Shown here in pieces: positions 59,479-64,000 of a DNA stretch of 64,000 nt. Position 1 is the first letter of the stretch. Each line of letters opens with the position of its first letter. The position numbers and the translations under genes were made by a program. The notes under the pieces were generated by a model that saw nothing but the letters and a program-made list of their open reading frames with translations, ran no database searches and was not told the origin of the DNA. Source of the stretch: Sipunculus nudus (lineage: Eukaryota; Annelida; Sipuncula; Golfingiida; Sipunculidae); the NCBI GenBank assembly GCA_026874595.1, contig CM049310.1, positions 52,032,558 to 52,096,557 of the forward strand, given 5' to 3'.

Positions 59479-61893
59479 ATTTGCTGCTTCCTCCCTTTCT
59501 CTGTCATTTCATTTTAAGATAATTTATTAAAAGGTTAAAATTTGCGCTTACATAAATAACTTTTCAGGTCTGGACTCATAACATGGTTTATATAACACAT
59601 TTTGTTAATGCCGATTTAAGTTTTGACCGAACCAAATATAACTGACTCAATTAGGCGTTACCTGTCTAGTTGTGTATGAGTTGATCATAGAGCTGATGAT
59701 TTAAGATTCGGACAACTGAAGGTAGGTGAAGAGTGTCCAGTGGCTACAGAAATTAGTTCTATCTAAAATGCCTTGTGCATGCATATGGAGAATCTTAAAT
59801 CTGCTTTTACCTGTCTTAACCTTTGTCCTCATTCCACAATGCGCTTGTCCAAATCCTATAAAATGTATCTAAAGCAAACTTTATTTAGTCAACTCGAGGT
59901 ATACCCATCATTTTGACAGGACAGCATACATTATCAGTTTTGAGAAAATTAACATATTAGGGTTTTGTTAAGGGCGCGAGAAAGAAAGTACCCGGAGAAT
60001 AATGTCCATACGAGGACGTATATCTGAATCGGCAAATTTAAGAGCGGGAAATAACGCTGATTTTGGACCACGCCAAAATCTCAAAATTAAAGTCTGATGC
60101 CGATGGCATAGAGTTTTACGGGTAGGAACAAAGTAACCGGATTGTTTCGAAGGAACACTGAGGTAGCTGACAGGAAGGCGCCTCTGTAAATGTTTGCTCA
60201 AAGAAAGTTTTCGGGCCGATCAAAGAAAGAACTAGCTTCTTACCATGGGCTTATTTTCCACTTAAATGGAATGGATGCATTTGAGCAAACTCCATATTTA
60301 CAAAATTGATACAGGAAACTTTCTGCCCCAGAATGATATTGAAAAAATATAATTGCTAAGGGCTTTTGGGGTTTGCGTCTTGCATACACCAATGGATCTC
60401 GTCTCTAACGGTCCTCAGGCCCATCTTTATAATAGGCAGGATGTCTTTCCAGCATTAAAAATTCTTAACCACATATCCTATGGCTTGGAGAAATGCCAGT
60501 ACCTCCTGTTGAAACCTAAGAACTGGGAAGAAAGGGTTCGACAGAGCTCATTAATAACATAGTTCGGATGCTACAGAGGAAAAGATCACATAAAAACGCC
60601 AGTCTGTGTAACTGTGTGCTGTAGAAACCCCTGGTATTCCCAAAACAGACCTCTAGTATTATCAAGATTAAAGGAAAGTAAAAGAGAATGCATGTGTTCA
60701 GTGAAGTTGAGCAGTGGACCCATACTCCTTTTAGAGGATGCACATTTCAAAAGACCTACAAGATGGGTAAAAGCCCTGGGAATTGTAAAATGATAAACAG
60801 GTACACAGACTATCTAATATGTCATTTGTTCCAGGTAGAGTTTACAATTAGCTTTTTCAGTACTCGCACACAAAAGTATGGCATTTTTTTGCAAATGAAA
60901 CAAACCCCTTTGGTCCGTCTTCTCCTCCTGAATCATGATAGATTCAGCACGTTCTCTTTAGCGATGTTGCCGGCCCCAGATGGATCGAACCTGCTTAACA
61001 ATATTCTGTAACCAGAAAAAGTCCAAACGACGGGCCCCAAACATTTAAAAGATTTAACTCTATAATCCGTCAGTGAGTACGTAGGATATAATTTTGTTGT
61101 GTTCTGTGTAGGGAACGTGTGTGCATTGTATAACCGTTGCATAGATTATTTATAATTATGGTCTCACGTAAGAAATTAGGGTCAGAACATCGGACCGAAC
61201 AATGTCTTAGAAAAATAAACAACGGCCTTAAATAGACGCCATTCTTGTTCAGAGGCATTCACGTGAAGTCATGGCTATTCAGAGAGAATAGCCTCACGGC
61301 CGCTACATGGGCGGTCCTAGGTTATGCGCCGGACGTACAAGGCATCACGCACTACGCGGGGAAAGAAGTGCTCAAGTATTACGAAAATTATGACAAATTC
61401 CTGCACAGTTTAGCTTCTGTTTATTTGTACATGTGAACATAATTATAAGATAAAACCGTGAGATGAAACGTTTCTGTAGTACGTGGCATGCTTGATATAA
61501 CAATATATAAACAGAAACATGTGACAAACGAGCGATAATCGGAGATGCTGTGATTTCTTGGTTCATAATACATGTCCTTTTCCGATGAACAGCTGCGGAG
61601 TTAAGTGAGAAAGGATTTATGAATAAAAATACCAAAAACGACCTTTGTGTGCTATATTTCGTACACACGCTCAAGCTGACAGTCGGCTCAACCATTTGTT
61701 TACGATAGGCGAGACTCATTGTTAGTTAACCGAGACCGATAAAGTAGTCCGACGACGCCTTTCATGGTGTCAGAGAGGTTTTTACCGTAAGGTCAAAGGT
61801 CGATTGTAGAGAGTGGTCTAGAGGCCGAGGGTCAGAGTAATTTCCATGTTTGCCGCCAGATGTCTTATCTCGTCACTATAATTAGTGTATTTA

Positions 61894-61910
61894 CCGGTCA
61901 AATTGACCGG
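61894..61910. repeat. Perfect 17-base palindrome
   Basis: CCGGTCAAATTGACCGG: eight paired bases either side of a central A. Function unknown. Confidence 0.6.
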
Positions 61911-64000
61911 AGATTTTTGTATGAATTTCGGTTTGTGTTAATAATTTGTTTAAATCCTTTCTTTTTTTCTTATGTGCATGTCTGCTGTAATAAGGGACAC
62001 CAAACTTTCCCAATCCGTCCATTATGATTGCAGCCATCACCGATTCTAGTAAACCCTTCGCAAAAAATATGTCAGTAGTGAGGAGGCAAACACCATCACT
62101 GCTGTCAAGCTAGGTAAAACTAATACCGCTGGAAACAAGTTGTACTTGGAACGGTGAGAGTCTGCCTCACGAATGGTTGAGCAGAACTGTTCAAATACGT
62201 TTGGACACAACATTTCTATGTAGTAAGAAGCCAAAAAGTGATGGTGTCAAGCGGTACATTCTGTAGCTACTGCCAAGCCTAATTACGCTCCTTGCTTTCA
62301 TTTTTGAAGCACGTCCCAACGTTACCAAAACCACGCTTCTGAGATAATCTTAAAAACTTACAAATAGTATCTGCTCTTGTCGACTACTATACATATAAAG
62401 CTGAATATTCCCGGCAGTAAATGTCACATACCAGTATGACCAAAACGCTTGAATACCCTGTTTCAAGCTGAATCAGTTGAAACGCGGAAGGAATGTGTCA
62501 TGAGAATGAACTGCCCAGTGCAGTTATAAGTAACAACCTCCTGTATCTGGATGGTAAAGAGTAAAGTTTCATAAAAGTGAATTATGCTGTGCCGTTATAG
62601 GTACCAACCCCCTCGTATTTCGAAGAAACCAATGTTACAAATTGTACGTGGTGGACAGTAAAGGGAAGAGCCATCCCCGTTCTCACAGGGAAACAATGTT
62701 ACCAATTGCATGCGGTGTTAAATATAATCGGAACAGCTACACTAAGTTTCGAGCGGCTAGCGCAGACAGATTCTTGTGGAAAATCTCTAAATGTGATTCC
62801 CCGTAAGTTCTTATATGGTGCGTGATTGTGGAGATTGCGCATGCCCCTTATCCTTTAGCTTCTACGGATATTTCGTGAACACAATCCGTCTACCGGCGAT
62901 GTTTTCAAAAGTGTCCCCAAGTAGTGACCGACGGGTTTATTGTTTCGACATGTTCTTTTTTCGTTCTGTCCGACAAGCCTGATAATCTATTTTTTTAATA
63001 AACACCGGACTTGAATAGAAGCCGGCCTTGTTTAGACGCCAGGTCAAAGCAGGGTCTGGAAAAAAAAATAAACGCCCGGGTGTCTGATCAAGGAACTACG
63101 GTAGTCTCTTGAGAAAACTTGGTTCACATGGGTCCTAATGAGACGATGCAGGAATGATTAGATAATGGCTTTAATGGAATAATTTAAAAGAAACAATCAG
63201 TAGAGCAAACAAACAGCCACGGATGAAGAAATAACCTCCTTTGGGGAGCTCGTGGGTAACCCTTTTATGATCAGATTTAATGACTTTGTCCAACGTGTAC
63301 GCATTTTGCACTACTTAATTATATAGGTTTTTGATTTGCGCATGACCTAACACAAGTATATTTATAAAGCAGAATGCATGAAAGCCGTTATTGAGATATT
63401 GTAGATAAAAACCATGAAGATTTTTTCCCCCTTGTAATATACATCAAACATAATCATGGGTATAATTATCATAAGTTATACTACTTAATAATATCATTTA
63501 ACATTTTTAACGGACATCATACAATGAAAAAAAAACTGTTGACTACAATGCACCCACGACTTGTATTCTTAAAATCAATTTGACAACGGAGTTTTCATAT
63601 TTTGTTTTGTTTTGGAGGGAATCAAATAAGGTCAGGTTATAAATGAAGTCATCAGAACTTAAAGAAATTACTAAATCCCATAAACTCTAGATTTCGATTA
63701 TTGCGTAAGGTCAATTCGTGATATTTCGAGACGGTGAGTGACAACCTATGTCCTTATATAAAGACAACCACATTACATTTGATTCAAAATGATCGATAAC
63801 GGTCGTTTTCCTATCATTCTCGGTATTTCCATCAAGGTATCAGTTCCATTATTGTTGATATTGAGCAACATGGCCTAAGTATAAGGGATGCAAGTAAACT
63901 TTTAAGATATAAACCTTTATATTTTAATTAGTATAAGTATATTATAAATATTTGTTATTAATCTAAGTATTTTATGAAAATATAAATATATTTATTAGGA

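Larger units (their letters stand above)
58660..64000. other. AT-rich stretch, no recognised gene
   Basis: Frames at 60353-60562, 60688-61011, 61372-61719 and others are 60-115 codons and unrecognised. It contains a possible pol III-type head at 59428-59478 and a perfect 17-base palindrome at 61894-61910. A set of weakly repeated words lies at 62510-62740. The AT-rich right edge is open. Confidence 0.4.

Noticed and set aside
60960-60995. GGATCGAACC, a B-box-like word on minus
   Set aside because: No A-box or tRNA-like fold upstream.

Overview
The window looks like animal nuclear DNA, most likely from a marine invertebrate and plausibly a mollusc or other lophotrochozoan. The base composition is AT-rich. 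There are many long (TA)n tracts, several tRNA-derived SINE fragments of a type familiar from marine invertebrates, non-autonomous DNA transposons with inverted ends, and several minisatellites. No open reading frame exceeds about 163 codons and none reads as a family I recognise. There is no operon structure, ribosome-binding-site pattern, rRNA or CRISPR array. The species assignment is inference from repeat style, not from a gene.

The best reading is intergenic or intronic DNA without a recognisable protein-coding gene. Only weak exon candidates remain, near 28.7 kb, 57.3 kb and 58.2 kb. What can be annotated is the repeat landscape.

Left part (1-20 kb): a fragment of a dispersed hAT-like family at the left edge; two copies of one tRNA-derived SINE family (3.3 kb on plus, 8.3 kb on minus); a diverged 105-bp direct repeat flanking the second SINE (8.1 and 9.2 kb); compound TA/CT microsatellites; a foldback element at 9.7-10.0 kb; another tRNA-like SINE head at 14.3 kb; a 57-bp minisatellite at 15.5 kb; and a short transposon remnant at 18.5 kb.

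Middle part (20-40 kb): a complete non-autonomous hAT element (20743-22260) with a 16-bp perfect terminal inverted repeat, a perfect 8-bp target duplication and G-rich subterminal repeats at both ends; a CpG-rich foldback element at 26.2-26.5 kb; a recent 322-bp tandem duplication containing a (TA)n tract (30.8-31.5 kb); a foldback element with an 18-bp perfect inverted repeat (33.2-33.7 kb); and a second hAT-like element (37876-39801) whose right part recurs at the left edge of the window and at 51.4 kb.

Right part (40-64 kb): a reverse-oriented tRNA-derived SINE at 44.3-44.6 kb; a 34-bp minisatellite in two blocks (47.5-49.2 kb) split by about 830 bp; a 202-bp tandem duplication (50.3-50.7 kb); and a degenerate repeat array at 52.1-52.9 kb carrying two exact palindromic nuclear-receptor-type (estrogen response element) sequences. 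Beyond 53 kb there are transposon remnants, TA arrays and mostly unique AT-rich sequence. The sequence shows no gene working with another; the mobile and tandem repeats are the content.
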